Assembly: GCA_964036045.1 (NCBI GenBank)
Contig: OZ038379.1
Location: forward strand, 84,869,178-84,933,177
Source: Eutreptiella sp. 'Long Island Sound 2002'
Taxonomy: Eukaryota; Euglenozoa; Euglenophyceae; Eutreptiales; Eutreptiaceae
Direction of reading: 5' to 3'
DNA length: 64,000 nucleotides
This document shows, piece by piece, positions 32,401 to 42,046 of the stretch. Position 1 is the first letter of the stretch, and each line of letters opens with the position of its first letter. A program made the position numbers and the translations under genes. Under the pieces are notes generated by a model that worked only from the letters and a program-made list of their open reading frames with translations, was not told the DNA's origin and made no database searches.

Positions 32401-34209
32401 CAGTGCTGTGTCTGTCAGGTGGCTGTATAGTCCGGAACGTATCAGGCACCGCATGTATTTGTGGGCTGTAGAACCTCGGGAGTCTAAGTTTCGGCCCTTG
32501 TGTGTTATGTGGTATTGCTCCACAACATCTGCCTGTGATGGGCGAACCTGGCGTATTGGTATAACCAGCCAGTGCTCGATACCCGTATGGTGCAGTGTAT
32601 GTATGTATGGGGGGCCCCTGACGCCCTTTTTCCCGTATGTGGTATGCCACCGCTTCGCATCAGTGATTTCTTCGTAAAAACGTTCCCCCACCGCCCTGAT
32701 GGAATCCTTGGCCCCCGTCTGCCCCCAATATCGGAGGCCGTACATGGGGTGGTATGCGCAGTATATCCATGTGCGCGGGCGCCGCAGGTCCGCTGCACTG
32801 GTGTATGTCGTCATACCTGCCAGTTCGCGCACCCACTTCGCCGGGCACAGTGTGATGATCTCGTTCATGCGGCCAATGGAGTCCAAGATGCTATCCCAGC
32901 CTCCTCTGCTGTTATATATATTTCTGCGGATCTGTACCTCTCTGTGCGACTGTTCCCAATACCGTTGTTGGTAGCGGGGTCCGCTAGCAGGCGCAGTGAG
33001 AAAATGGTCGTGGCACAGCGACAGTCCCCATCTGTGCACCTTGGACCCTAGTAAGTTGATGACGACCCCCCAGCCTGGCTCCCACATGTGCAGGGGGGTA
33101 TTCTGTACTATCCATATGCTCATATCTAGCTCCCCCCCGTGTACATGTCCCCTTGCCAATAGCGTTGGTGTGTATGTGTGTAATGCCTGCATGTGTGTTT
33201 GTGAGGTGAACCATGCTGCAGGGCAGACGACGGTTACTCTGGAACGCGGGTGTGTCTGCATGGTGTGTGTAACGTCCTGCACTGTGAGCGCACACTCTGC
33301 ATCCCAGTCCGAGGAGGGAGGGATCCATATCGCACTGGTATCGGAGCGTCCTGTGGCTGCCATGCACAGTGTGGGCCAGGCCCCTGCATCTCGTTCGGCA
33401 GAGCGCCACGACTGCACTGCGATGCCGTTGGTGTCCAGGATCGTTGACGTCTGCAGCGCTATCGTCGCCCCCAATGTCCGCTGGCATGCAGGGACAAGAG
33501 CGGTTCGTTTCGCTGGCTTCATGCCCGTGTGCAAGCCCGTGCTTCTCCCCCTGTTCTGCTCGTGGCGCGATGCTTTGAGCCTCTTCATGTTGGCGGCGGC
33601 ATTGTGCCCGGATGTGGGCTAACGCGGCGGAATAGTGAGTGTCGTCGGTCTCGGGTCGAGCGGCAAGCGCCCCATGTATCCCTGTGCATGTTCTGCGAAC
33701 CATCGCACCATCCACGTGAGGAATGTGCGGACCTCCGATCCTTTCACCATCGCCCATATGCTGATACCCTGTGCCTTCGCCCATGCAGTCCACAGTGTGC
33801 TCACGATACTGTATTTGTGGGCAGCGTGTCCCAGCGCTCGCACTGACCGGTTCTCTGGGTAGTCGCTGTGCAAGTCGAGCATCAGTGGGGACATCGACTC
33901 CTGCTTGCACCGCTCCATTTCGCGTTGCTGTTGTTGTATGTGTTGGATACGTCCTTGTATGCCCGCTCGGAGTACTGCAATGTAGGTGAGATCGCGGAGC
34001 ATGTCGTGCTGGGTCGCCTGCAGTTGCCCCAGTAAGTCACTCGTCTCCGCTGGAAACATGTCATCATTGGTGTCCGCACGGTCGTGCATCGTCTCCCGAT
34101 AGCCGCATGTCCAGAAACAGTTCGGTATGTGCCACTTTTGTATGAATCTGTCGATCTGTGCAGTGACAGTCACAGTACCATGTATCATACACGTCGCGCA
34201 GGGGCACAC
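29478..34209 (-). pseudogene. PLE1 pol: GIY-YIG endonuclease then reverse transcriptase (decayed)
   Basis: Reading minus from about 34209: a Cys-rich start (WVCPCATCMIHG), coiled region, an in-frame TAG at 33619-33621, and at about 32780-32712 the GIY-YIG core TWIYCAYHPMYGLRYWGQTG, followed by GERFYEEI (arginine helix) and VVEQYHITHK (catalytic Glu). After frameshifts near 32130 and 31620 come RLDKNQACYTML (DKN block of RT), EFDVEPLYPNIRRQRV (motif A), LWRQATGVAIGGFLSA across the shift at about 30620 (motif B) and LARFRDNVFGF (motif C position, with DN instead of DD). A basic linker KKRTAAADERETGKKRR ends it. At least four frameshifts make it non-functional. Confidence 0.65.
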
Positions 34210-34232
34210 CCACTGCGTGACGCAATCCGGCC

Positions 34233-35378
34233 TCAGTTTACAGCCAGATTTTTGGCGTCTTCTTCCTTCATCACATGGCTAGGTGTGCCGATCACGTCGA
34301 TATCGGTGATGGGGAGATTCTCGGCTGACCATGGCATACCCTTGAACCCGTTTTCGTCGCATGTGATGATGGTGATTTTGTGGGCGGCCCAGTGTGCAGT
34401 GTCGTGTGCCTTCATGACCACCCAGCACGTGGCGCCAGCCGTGTAACTGTCTGGCATGTCCGATCCGTCCGCACGTGGTCGCACAATGGCCTTGCGCTTG
34501 CCTCCACTGTTGGCAATGAGCTGGTCCAGTTTTCTGTCCATGCCGTTGACGCGCACCTCGATGTCGCCCATCGTGTTTTCCATGGTGGTCATGCGTGCGT
34601 CCAGACCTGGCGTGTGCGGTGCCATGGGTGGTGCAGCCGGTTGTGTGATGCCTTCACTTGGCGCCGAGCTCCCCGTGTCCATGGGTGTGGGCCCATCCCC
34701 GGGCGGTGTCGGCGTTGGTTGCCCGCTTGATGCTGTCGTTGGTGAAGGCGTGGTCGCCGCTGGGCCAAATTGCAAAGGGGGCGGGTCGCCAAATTGGATG
34801 GGGCCCTTTTGTTCCGCCGGCTGTTCCTTGTCGTGTCGTGTAATTGTAATCGTCTTCCCATGGTCTTGTGCCCCTTGGAGTCGCTTTTGGATGGTGGTGC
34901 GCTCCTCCTCCGTGCGCGTCTCCACGATGATAGTCGTCGCGTGGTTGTACATGAGCCCCAGCCCGGGCATTGCCTTGCGCAATGCTTCCACATCCGTGGC
35001 AATTGTGGTGCGCTGGAACGTGAGTACGACTCCCTTGTCAATGTTCGCGATCGGCAGCTGCTTTGCGAACTGCGGCATAGCCGCAGCCACGGTTTCTCGT
35101 ACGAACGTGGCGCTTGGCAAGCGGAAGGCATCCCTATTCGGGTATCTCTGGTATTTGTTATCCGTCTTGCCTCGGGCTAAGCGGCAATCTTTCGACGCAT
35201 GTCCGACCAATTTGTTGTGGTGAATGCAAAAGTATTGGTCCGTACCGTCATCCCATTTGCCGCATGGGGTATTCCCGTCGTCTTGATTACTCCGCCGCTG
35301 CGATTCCGTTCCTTTGTTGGGACACTCGCGTGCATAGTGTCCAATGCCTCCACATGTAAAGCACTTGTTGTCGGGCAT
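34233..35378 (-). CDS. PLE1 gag-like ORF with zinc knuckles
   Basis: Intact 381-codon frame from ATG at 35378. Residues 6-19 form a CCHC knuckle (CFTCGGIGHYAREC, CX2CX4HX4C). A second Cys/His cluster follows at about 49-65 (CIHHNKLVGHASKDC). The middle contains an RRM-like alternation of strands (VVLTFQRTTIATDVEALRKA, then ITRHDKEQ). A Pro/Thr-rich linker leads to a heptad helix (LDARMTTMENTMGDIEVRVN). The product probably coats element RNA, as gag-like ORF1 proteins do. The stop (TGA at 34233) lies just inside the open pol frame, which runs in another phase through KLRPDCVTQWVCPCATC, so a frameshift or reinitiation would be needed to reach pol. Confidence 0.65.
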   Translation of the reverse strand: MPDNKCFTCGGIGHYARECPNKGTESQRRSNQDDGNTPCGKWDDGTDQYFCIHHNKLVGHASKDCRLARGKTDNKYQRYPNRDAFRLPSATFVRETVAAAMPQFAKQLPIANIDKGVVLTFQRTTIATDVEALRKAMPGLGLMYNHATTIIVETRTEEERTTIQKRLQGAQDHGKTITITRHDKEQPAEQKGPIQFGDPPPLQFGPAATTPSPTTASSGQPTPTPPGDGPTPMDTGSSAPSEGITQPAAPPMAPHTPGLDARMTTMENTMGDIEVRVNGMDRKLDQLIANSGGKRKAIVRPRADGSDMPDSYTAGATCWVVMKAHDTAHWAAHKITIITCDENGFKGMPWSAENLPITDIDVIGTPSHVMKEEDAKNLAVN

Positions 35379-35491
35379 GATGTGTACGTCGATGCCGTTC
35401 TGCTGGTCGGCTCCGTCGGTCTTGTCGGTGATGAGATTAACTGAACGTGTACTCGGCGTGTTGACGAACGCCCCTCGATCAGCTGTGGTGA

Positions 35492-35717
35492 CTTCAACAA
35501 CACAGCAAACGGAACAAGCAAAGACTGATCACATGCGCATTACCCTGCAATACGAGATGTAGCGAATAGTGCAGCACGTCGCCATACAATCTGCATGCAA
35601 GTGTATGATGCACCGCACCAGAATTGTGCGTGCATGGGGTTTCATCTTTCCCGCTGTACACGTGTATGTGCACTTCCGTTACTCTAATGCAAAGAACGTT
35701 AGCCCAACCCATGTCAG
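35492..35717 (-). repeat. PLE1 terminal direct repeat (upstream copy)
   Basis: Second copy of the 28498-28723 sequence, in direct orientation, ending CCCATGTCAG at 35717, where the duplicated piggyBac sequence starts at once (TTGCTTAGCAAGG). Confidence 0.85.
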
Positions 35718-36380
35718 TTGCTTAGCAAGGTTCCGATGACAATCCCAAAGGGATGTCTTTCGTGGGAGTAGACCACTTCGTTTACAGTTCTTGAATGTAT
35801 TCACGATGCCATACCTTATAATAAAGGCGAGGACTGCACGCCGCCATGACTTTATTGAAACGACCGGTTTCCCGGTGTTCGAGGGCCACTTGGTTGGCGG
35901 AGTCCACGCCATTCGCCAAAACACGATAGGCTGCAACCACAGGGGGAAGGTCATTGCCATGCTTGTGTTTTGTGAATTGGGAGGGGTAGGTGCAGTTGGT
36001 CAAGAGCAAAACAACTCGGGGCAGTTTGGAGCCAACCTTTGGGTTCTTAAACACCTTCAGGCTGTAGCGGCCGCCTCGGCAAACCGCCCCAACCACCACA
36101 CCCAGTTTCACCAACACACCCTGGACCGCCTCTGTGCACCTCAGCAACACCGTCCTTGTCCCTTTTACACAACAGTAGAAAAGGGTGGTCACACAACGCC
36201 AATTGGTGGGCCATGCCATGCACTCCAAAATAGCTATCGGCCACAAGTCAACGGAACAGCCCCCCGTTCCCTATTATTGGTAATACCGACGTGTTTTCTT
36301 GCTCGCATAGAGATACACGTTTGTTACAAAGGGATACAACGCATCCCCTAAAACATATAACTTCATACCAGTGCTGTCCG
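35718..36380 (-). pseudogene. piggyBac-like transposase, right target copy plus upstream coding
   Basis: About 596 bp (35718-36313) repeats 27899-28496 with a few percent of differences. Beyond 36313 the minus strand continues into sequence absent from the left copy and still coding: GMKLYVLGDALYPFVTNVYL, matching the G-x-K-x-y-x-L...Y-v-x-N stretch that precedes the DxFYTS region of piggyBac transposases. In this copy that region reads ADSYFGVHGMAHQLALCDHP. The gene is therefore the insertion target, and the duplicated part sits on both sides of PLE1. Confidence 0.6.
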
Positions 36381-36905
36381 GCTTTCTGGGGATGAACTAA
36401 GGGAAAACCCTGCGACTTAGATTACCCCGCCTATGGGACTAGCGCGCGCCGATGCGGCGCGGAAATCTGGCGCGCTGCGCTAACCGCCAGCCCCCCCAAA
36501 TGCAAAAACGGCGGTACGGCGGGGTTCGAACCGCCGCACATCTCCCTCCTGCGCTTAATGCGCATATGTTTACCCATTAGACCACCGATTTCACTGTTGG
36601 CGATGCAGCAGCACTTTATAGGGATCCGGTCCCTCCGAAAATTTGTTTTTAAAAAAAGGCGTTCGCCGGCGAGCGCCGGCGAGTTACCAATGTTACGAAC
36701 GCATCGTCGAGGTCTGTATATGCTTTCGAGTGACCCTAGGGGTTAAGCTTTGATGAAAACTGCACCCACAAAGGTCAGGTTGTGGCCAATGGAGGCCATG
36801 ATGACCAATGATGGTCACAATGGTGACAATGTTGAACAGGGTAGAGGTGAACCTACTTTGAAGGAGGTGTGTATAACACCTCAACGGAAGCGAAATGCAT
36901 CATAT
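36381..36905. other. Non-coding stretch around a tRNA-like unit
   Basis: Apart from the tRNA-like sequence I see no gene. There is a GC-rich hairpin (GCGCGCCGATGCGGCGCG, about 36444) and the inverted repeat CGCCGGCGAGCGCCGGCG at about 36665. A fall in coding character here suggests the remains of the piggyBac element's 5' region or host spacer. Confidence 0.4.
36511..36590 (-). tRNA. tRNA-like Pol III unit, probably a pseudogene
   Basis: The minus strand shows an A-box match (TGGTCTAATGGG) and a B-box match (GGTTCGAACCCC) at tRNA spacing, a TGCG/CGCA anticodon-type stem between them, and a TTTTT terminator directly downstream (36505-36509). The T loop has one extra base, the acceptor strands pair poorly, and the anticodon loop lacks U33. 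It is thus more likely a tRNA pseudogene or the head of a tRNA-derived SINE than a working tRNA. Confidence 0.4.
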
Positions 36906-37382
36906 ATGTAACTACGAAGTAATGTTTCTCAGTAAATAGCAGAAATAAGACGCAAAAATGGGGTAAAAATGAGGAAGTGGTCAAAAACATTATTTTGGTC
37001 AAAAATGAGTATGAAATTCAAATCCGGCATGCTAAGAATACCCCCGTGTTCCATGTTCCATGTTGGAAACACGCACAATGGTCCCCTACCCCTACCCGCA
37101 GCGTTCTCTTGTACCTTTGAGGCCCGGCAAAAAGGCTGTAAAGAGCAATAATTGCGTGTACATGGTAGTGTTGTGGTGCAAGAGACGTAAAAGTGGCAAA
37201 ACACCTCCGTTTTCACCCATGTTTCAGCCTATTTGCATGCAAATGTGTCCGTTACACATCATAAGAGAGGGCAAGGCGAGCAAACACGCACATAGCAAGT
37301 TATTGATTTTTTACCCATTTTACCTGGTTTTTACCTGGTTTTTACTTGAGAAACACTTCGGGCCTTTACTTCGTAGTTACAT
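36906..37382. mobile_element. Family-A MITE, 477 bp
   Basis: The TIRs are ATGTAACTACGAAGTAA and its complement TTACTTCGTAGTTACAT, identical to family-A termini. The left 225 bp match the E1 right end inverted. The right 230 bp match the T6 right end (TTGCATGCAAAT, GAGAGGGCAAGGCGAGCAAA). The junction falls near GGCAAAAAGGCTG. It is an internal-deletion derivative with no coding capacity. Confidence 0.85.
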
Positions 37383-37814
37383 ACAACCTCTTTGCGCCCA
37401 AAGGGTTGTTTATGGGCCTTATTGGGGTCCTTAGGGCCCCATGGGGTCTTGTTGAGCCTCTGGTAAAGAAGTAGAAAGGCACACAGGCAACCAAACCTGT
37501 AGTCCAAAACACTAATATGAAAGCGGCAAGGAAGGAGCCATACTATTGAAGTCAAGGACCATTGGTGTGGTGCCAAAGGTACCAAAAGAACCATCCAATG
37601 GGGTGTACAAGGGCAATGAAGGGTCCATGTAACTATGAAGCCAAGAGACATTCGCCAACTTGCTTCGGAATGCAGCCAAATCATGGCGGGTGTCTATTAT
37701 GTTGTTACACTGGCTACCTAGGGATTTTTTCCTCCTTTTTGGTGTAAATGGAAACTTCTTACCCTGAAAAACCCCGGGTTTCATGCCCCTCTCGTGCTGA
37801 AAACACTCCTACAC
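37383..37814 (-). pseudogene. Unrecognised coding remnant (37512-37784)
   Basis: A 90-codon minus-strand frame reads GVFQGKKFPFTPKRRKKSLG, then LHSYMDPSLPLYTPLDGS. The second part loosely resembles the fragment at 52861-53366 (LDNSYMDPLGTSLFNMS). Both may descend from one gene or repeat, but the similarity is short. It lies between the family-A MITE and T3. Confidence 0.25.
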
Positions 37815-38155
37815 GGTACAAAAGTCCCAAAGTTGGCTTCCCGGGCCTGGGCTTGCGCAAATTCACAAGTTGGCGCGCCAAGTCGCAAGTTGGCGCGCCA
37901 AGTGTGGACTTGGTGCGCGCCAAATGTCCCCCCACCGATCAAACCATCGACTTGCATACTATTGTCGTCACTGGAAATTCCGTCCCTCACCAGCCCTTGC
38001 ACACTTGGCACGAAGAAAGCATTGTTCCATCTTTTTTTGATGAATGTGCAAAAGACTGTGAATGTGCAAGAAGCTGTGCTTCCCGATGTAGTGTACACTG
38101 TGGAGCCGTAGCTCAAAACTGGGGGCCATGGAGGCATATCAATCCTATATAGAGG

Positions 38156-39529
38156 TCACATGCCTTGGGACCCCTGTTCAGCCTGGACGAAGACCCCCTT
38201 ATTCTCTATGTACCCCCTTTGCTTCATCCACGACGACTCCCAAACCGAAAGTTTTTGATCATACAACCCCCAGTCCAGATTATCTGAGCGGATCACTTCC
38301 CCCCACCCCTTCCGCGTGCGATCCCCCTTGCCCCCCTTCACCCGCACTCTGGCCCCCCGCACTGTGGACACCCGGCCGCCTTTACTTCCACCTCGAAAGC
38401 TGCGCTTTGAGATTTCACATTTAAGGGCTTTGTGCCGCCCCTCTCCTTTGAAGGCGGCAAAAATGGCAACGTGCCCCCACTTGCGGGCCCATCCCAACAG
38501 GCGGTCAATCCACAGATGGGCCCACAGGGTGACGTTCATTTCACATGCCTTATGGGCCTCCCCCATTTTGTTCAATTTTGTTCGCAGAATTTTCATGTCG
38601 GGCAACTGCAACGGTCCGGATTTCCAGACGACATCGCTTGTTGCCAACAGGGATGTTCCCCATTGCCGGAAGGCGTCCGTCCAGGACACCTGGACCCCCC
38701 CCCATGTCAACGACATGCTGCAGGAGGCCCTCCCCCTCCAGATGGTCACACATGGTGTCCCATCCCTCACTCTTCACCCACTCGGCAGCCACCGGCTGCT
38801 CGATTTTCAGGGGCACCTTCTTCTTATCCTTCCTCTCCTCTTCCAACGCCACACCGGTGGCGGTCCGTGCCTGGATCCGAATGGGATCCATGAACCATTG
38901 CACCCACCTCACGGCCTTTCCCCGTTTCCACCGATGCACCGCGTGGAGGCTGTTCACAAGGGCTGAAAGCCCATTGTGCACTTGCCGGTGCACGCCATGC
39001 AGCCCATAATCGGGGGGCCGCTGGAGGGGGCGCACGATCAGGCAAATCATCCCCGCCCACAGCCACTGCTCGACAATCACCCCCATCCCGCAACCAAATT
39101 CGTGCAGAATGGTTGCCCGATTTTTCCCACACAGCCAACAAACGGTGGCTGCGGGGTTTTTGGCTGTGAAGGAGGAGCAACCCCCAAAAGTGACCTGCGC
39201 CTTGGTGTCTGCTATAAAAAAAGAAATCACCTTACGCAGGTAGCCCCCTTTATCGGGGATTTGCTGCTGCGCCACCTCGGTGAGGTCCGCGTTGAGGTCA
39301 TAGACCTCGGCCAATCCGGAAATGATGGCCTTCTTCTCGGATCCGCGCAGCAAGATCCAAGAGCCCAAGGGCATATGACTCCCCAGGTCTCCAACGGCAA
39401 AATGCACGAAGGAGGCCTGCCAGAGCTTTGTCCCGTCGAAGGAGATGCCCACCCACACGTGCTCCGTCAGGAACGTGGGGCCGTCACGGTGCCACATCAC
39501 CTGTGCCAGAAAACAGGCCGTGTGTAACG
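38156..39529 (-). pseudogene. DDE-type transposase of T3 (frameshifted)
   Basis: From 39529 the minus frame reads LHTACFLAQVMWHRDGPTF, VGISFDGTKLWQASF (first acid), a WILLRGSEKK block, ISFFIADTKAQVTFGG (second acid), CWLCGKNRATIL (CxxC) and PPDYGLHGVHRQV. A poly-C run at 38695-38703 shifts the frame into GVQVSWTDAFRQWGTSLL, then LWAHLWIDRLLGWARKWGHV and FKGEGRHKALKCEISKRSFR. The stop is after EQGSQGM. It matches E1's transposase closely in the last third and T1 and T4 in block order. The codons upstream of 39529 are separated from the rest by the MITE. Confidence 0.55.
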
Positions 39530-40054
39530 TGGGATGCAGCGTTCTAGGGCGTGGTGCGGAACCCCTATTGGCATCACCCATCGTAAACCCCTCAGGACCG
39601 CCAAGGCGACGGACCCCAAGGAGCTTTTGATGGTGCTCGCACCAAGCGTGGGCAGCAGCAAGGGCCATTATCAAAGAATACGAAGGCTTTGAGAGCTACA
39701 GCGAAAAGGGGAAACATAAAATGAAGGGCGATAACCCACGCGATAACCCACGCGATAACTAGTTATCGCGCGATAACCCCCGCGATAACCCCCGCGATAA
39801 CTAGGTTATCGCGCGATAACCCACGCGATAACTAGTGCTCTAACCCCGTTCTAACCCCGTTCTAACTAGTTAGAGCACACAAAGATCAAATCGCAAAAAG
39901 TGCAAAACGGGCAACATCGAGCAAACGAAACATGGAAGGCACATTGTTGCATCATAGTGCACCCATGTAACATGTGAAATTCCGGGTTCCAACCATATTA
40001 ACAACACCCAAAATTGGGGGGGTTCCGCACCACGCCCTAGAACGCTGCATCCCA
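39530..40054. mobile_element. Family-B MITE 1, 525 bp
   Basis: The TIRs start TGGGATGCAGCGTTCTAGGG and are inverted at the right end. A 2-bp CG flanks both sides. The interior holds the GGTTATCGCGCGATAACC palindromes (39735-39840) and the first 34 codons of the family-B cargo gene (MALAAAHAWCEHHQKLLGVR), matching the right end of T4 (51500-52003). It is a deletion derivative of T4. Confidence 0.9.
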
Positions 40055-41056
40055 CGGGTCACCGTGAACGGTCGCCGGGAAACGCTTTGGTGCAGGGTGA
40101 AAATACCTGCAGTTTTTGCCACAGATTGCATGCGGCCCCAAAAATGTCATTGTCCTCGTCCGTCCGAAAATGGACCTCCGTGACACGGGGGGCGGACAAT
40201 GCCTTTCGCACTGTCATCAGGGTTCCCCATGTGCACCTCCAATGTGCTCCTCCGTGACGATGGGGGGGTTGGGGATGTCGTGGTTGGCGACGGGGTAGGA
40301 GTTGTGGAAGGAGGGGTGGGGGCAACCCATGCCAAGCATGGTGAAGGGGGCGTCGGTGCTGTAGAGGGTGGGGTGGGTGATGTCGGGGATGTGGGTGCGC
40401 AGGCGACGGTTGGTGGAGAACTCCGTGGGAGCTACGGCATACCACGCCTGCACCTTCACCGTCTGGTACCGCACGACGGCGTCAGTGGCCGTGCGGTGCG
40501 TCCAGCCACTTCTTTTGACTGGATCCACCCACAGCCACTGCTCCTCGGGGTCGAGACCCTTAGGCGGCTTCTCTTGCAGGTCGAGAACGTTGACGAACTC
40601 TTTTGACGCTGCAGCAGTGCAGAGCTTCACGGTCTTGTTGAAGGCCTCAAGGGTGACTTGAGAAAGCTTCCACTCGACCGCGAGGGTCGTGGGGTACCGG
40701 CCCATCACGGCACAGCAGAACCTGCTAAGAACCCCCCTGGTCAGGGCGAAGTTGACGCGGGTGGCATCAATTCCCCAGACCAAGTGGGGATTGCCCGGCC
40801 GGTCCCACTTGCCGAAGAGGGCGGCCTCCAGGGGTTCGCGGAGGGGGGGGAGCTGGGGGAAGGATTCGGCGTCCGGGGAGGTGAGGGTGTAGGGGATGGG
40901 AAAATAGCCCCCGGGGAAGTGCTCGGAGCCCACGTTGGCGATATGGGCATCCAGCACCGGGTGCACCTCGGGGTTAGGTGGTGCAGCGGGGGCACACCCG
41001 GGGTCCGTGACTGTCACCTTCTTCCCCTTGCCCTTCTTGGGTTGCTTTGGAGGCAT
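40055..41056 (-). pseudogene. T3 dioxygenase-family gene, N-terminal region only
   Basis: ATG at 41056 gives the basic start MPPKQPKKGKGKKVTVTD. The frame has VNFALTRGVLSRFCCAVMGR, where E1 has VALTKGVLSNFALGL, then RRLRTHIPDITHPTLYST and LGMGCPHPSFHNSYPVANHD, the same hallmark as in E1, T6 and T1. It ends at 40217 before any HxD barrel motif; a few more plausible codons follow to the MITE edge. The catalytic half appears to have been lost, the transposase coming next on the same strand. Role as for the family: unknown oxidation, catalytically incomplete here. Confidence 0.55.
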
Positions 41057-41356
41057 AATAAAGTGAAATGCCTAGAAGGGAAAGGGAATGCATGAAGGGT
41101 GCAAAAGAAGAGGAAGAATGGGGCAGTTGGCGTGCGCCAAAACCCGACTTGGCACGCCAACTTTGCACTTGGCGCGCGCCAAGTGCCAAGTTGGCGCGCC
41201 AACTCCGGCCTGGCTTCCAAAAAGTTGGCTTCGACCCAAAAAACCCACATATTGCATCATAACAACAAAGCAACGCAACCAAAAGCTGTAAAATATCAAT
41301 AGTTCCTCACGTTTCATGCACTAGGCGTAGCAACAACACAGTGCAAAAGTAAATGC

Positions 41357-41457
41357 AAGTTCAATCCTACTTGCTCTCTTCCACTCGTCACTCGTGACTC
41401 TTCAACCAAAAGGCTCCAATGGCAATGGCAGTGCGGGCACGCAGTGCAATCAAAGCA
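41357..41457 (-). repeat. PLE2 terminal direct repeat, downstream copy
   Basis: Matches 52757-52858 from CTTGCTCTCTTCCACTCGTC through GGCAGTGCGGGCACGCAGTG with few differences. Probably part of a longer pseudo-LTR that is truncated on the other side. Confidence 0.8.
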
Positions 41458-42046
41458 TTGAAGGTGGAATAACAATGCCTGTGTAGCAGGAAACAAAGAA
41501 ACAGAATGGTTGGACCACTGCACCAGTGCTTGTCGATTGGGAAAGTTGCAATATCGATGCAGAAACAAATTGCGGATAAAATTAGCGAAGACAAATTATT
41601 TTTGAACCACAGGTGAAAGAGGTGCAATTTCAGAAGGTAATTAGACTGGGAGATCGGGATGCAGGATTGTTACAGGCGGGTGCGGATCCGGTCGCGCGCG
41701 CCATTGTTGCTGTTGGGTCTGCACCAATAGTGCCAGGAGTGCTGTGAGTGCAATGTATGAATTTGGATTTGGATTTGTGCTAAGTGTATGAGGTGTACAG
41801 TGTAGTTATTGGCGGTGGTGCATGTGTGTGGCAGTGAAATTTTCAGTGCCGGTGTGGTGCTGGTCTAGAAATTGGTACTTGCAGGGTCCATGAGCCGTGT
41901 AGGTCGGGCATTTTCTCGAGCACAGGGGGCGTATCGGACGGGTTGGACGTACCGTCCCAGTGCTCGAACAAAATGCACGGGCTACACAGCCCCCGAGGGG
42001 GCAGGTGTTTGGTGGCAAAGTTGTGTTTCGTCACGATGACTGCAGT
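41458..42046. other. PLE2 3' region without a recognisable gene
   Basis: Low-complexity GTG-rich sequence with no long coding frame. It lies between the RT end and the terminal repeat, where a 3' untranslated region is expected. No poly(A) tract or structured motif stands out. Confidence 0.4.

Larger units (their letters stand above)
28498..35717 (-). mobile_element. PLE1: Penelope-like retroelement with upstream GIY-YIG
   Basis: On the minus strand the order is a direct terminal repeat, a gag-like ORF with a zinc knuckle (35378-34233), a pol gene with a Cys-rich start, a GIY-YIG endonuclease and then a reverse transcriptase (34209-29478), a further acidic ORF (29372-28803) and a second terminal repeat. 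There is no integrase or protease. The direct terminal repeats (about 225 bp, about 98% identical by eye) are the pseudo-LTRs expected of Penelope-like elements. GIY-YIG N-terminal to RT is the permuted order of the Naiad/Chlamys clade. The element is inserted in a piggyBac-like gene. Confidence 0.7.
37815..41245 (-). mobile_element. T3: DNA transposon with TTGGCGCGCCAA repeats
   Basis: TTGGCGCGCCAA and its near variants (TTGGCGTGCGCCAA, TTGGCGCGCGCCAA) occur several times at 37860-37925 and at 41128-41210 and nowhere inside, marking the two ends. The exact terminal bases are uncertain; AAAGTTGGCTTC occurs beside both. The minus-strand cargo is the N-terminal part of a dioxygenase-family gene (41056-40217) followed by a transposase (to 38156). 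A family-B MITE (39530-40054) interrupts it. Confidence 0.55.

Noticed and set aside
28498-35717. PLE1 as an LTR retrotransposon
   Set aside because: It has direct terminal repeats and a zinc-knuckle ORF, but no protease, RNase H or integrase, and it has a GIY-YIG nuclease instead. This fits Penelope-like pseudo-LTRs.
36511-36590. A suppressor tRNA with anticodon UUA
   Set aside because: The reading depends on a loop without U33 and a cloverleaf with a poor acceptor and T arm. The unit is probably a pseudogene.
41690-42020. Short overlapping frames in the PLE2 3' region as a gene
   Set aside because: They are under 85 codons, compete on both strands, and fall where a 3' untranslated region is expected.
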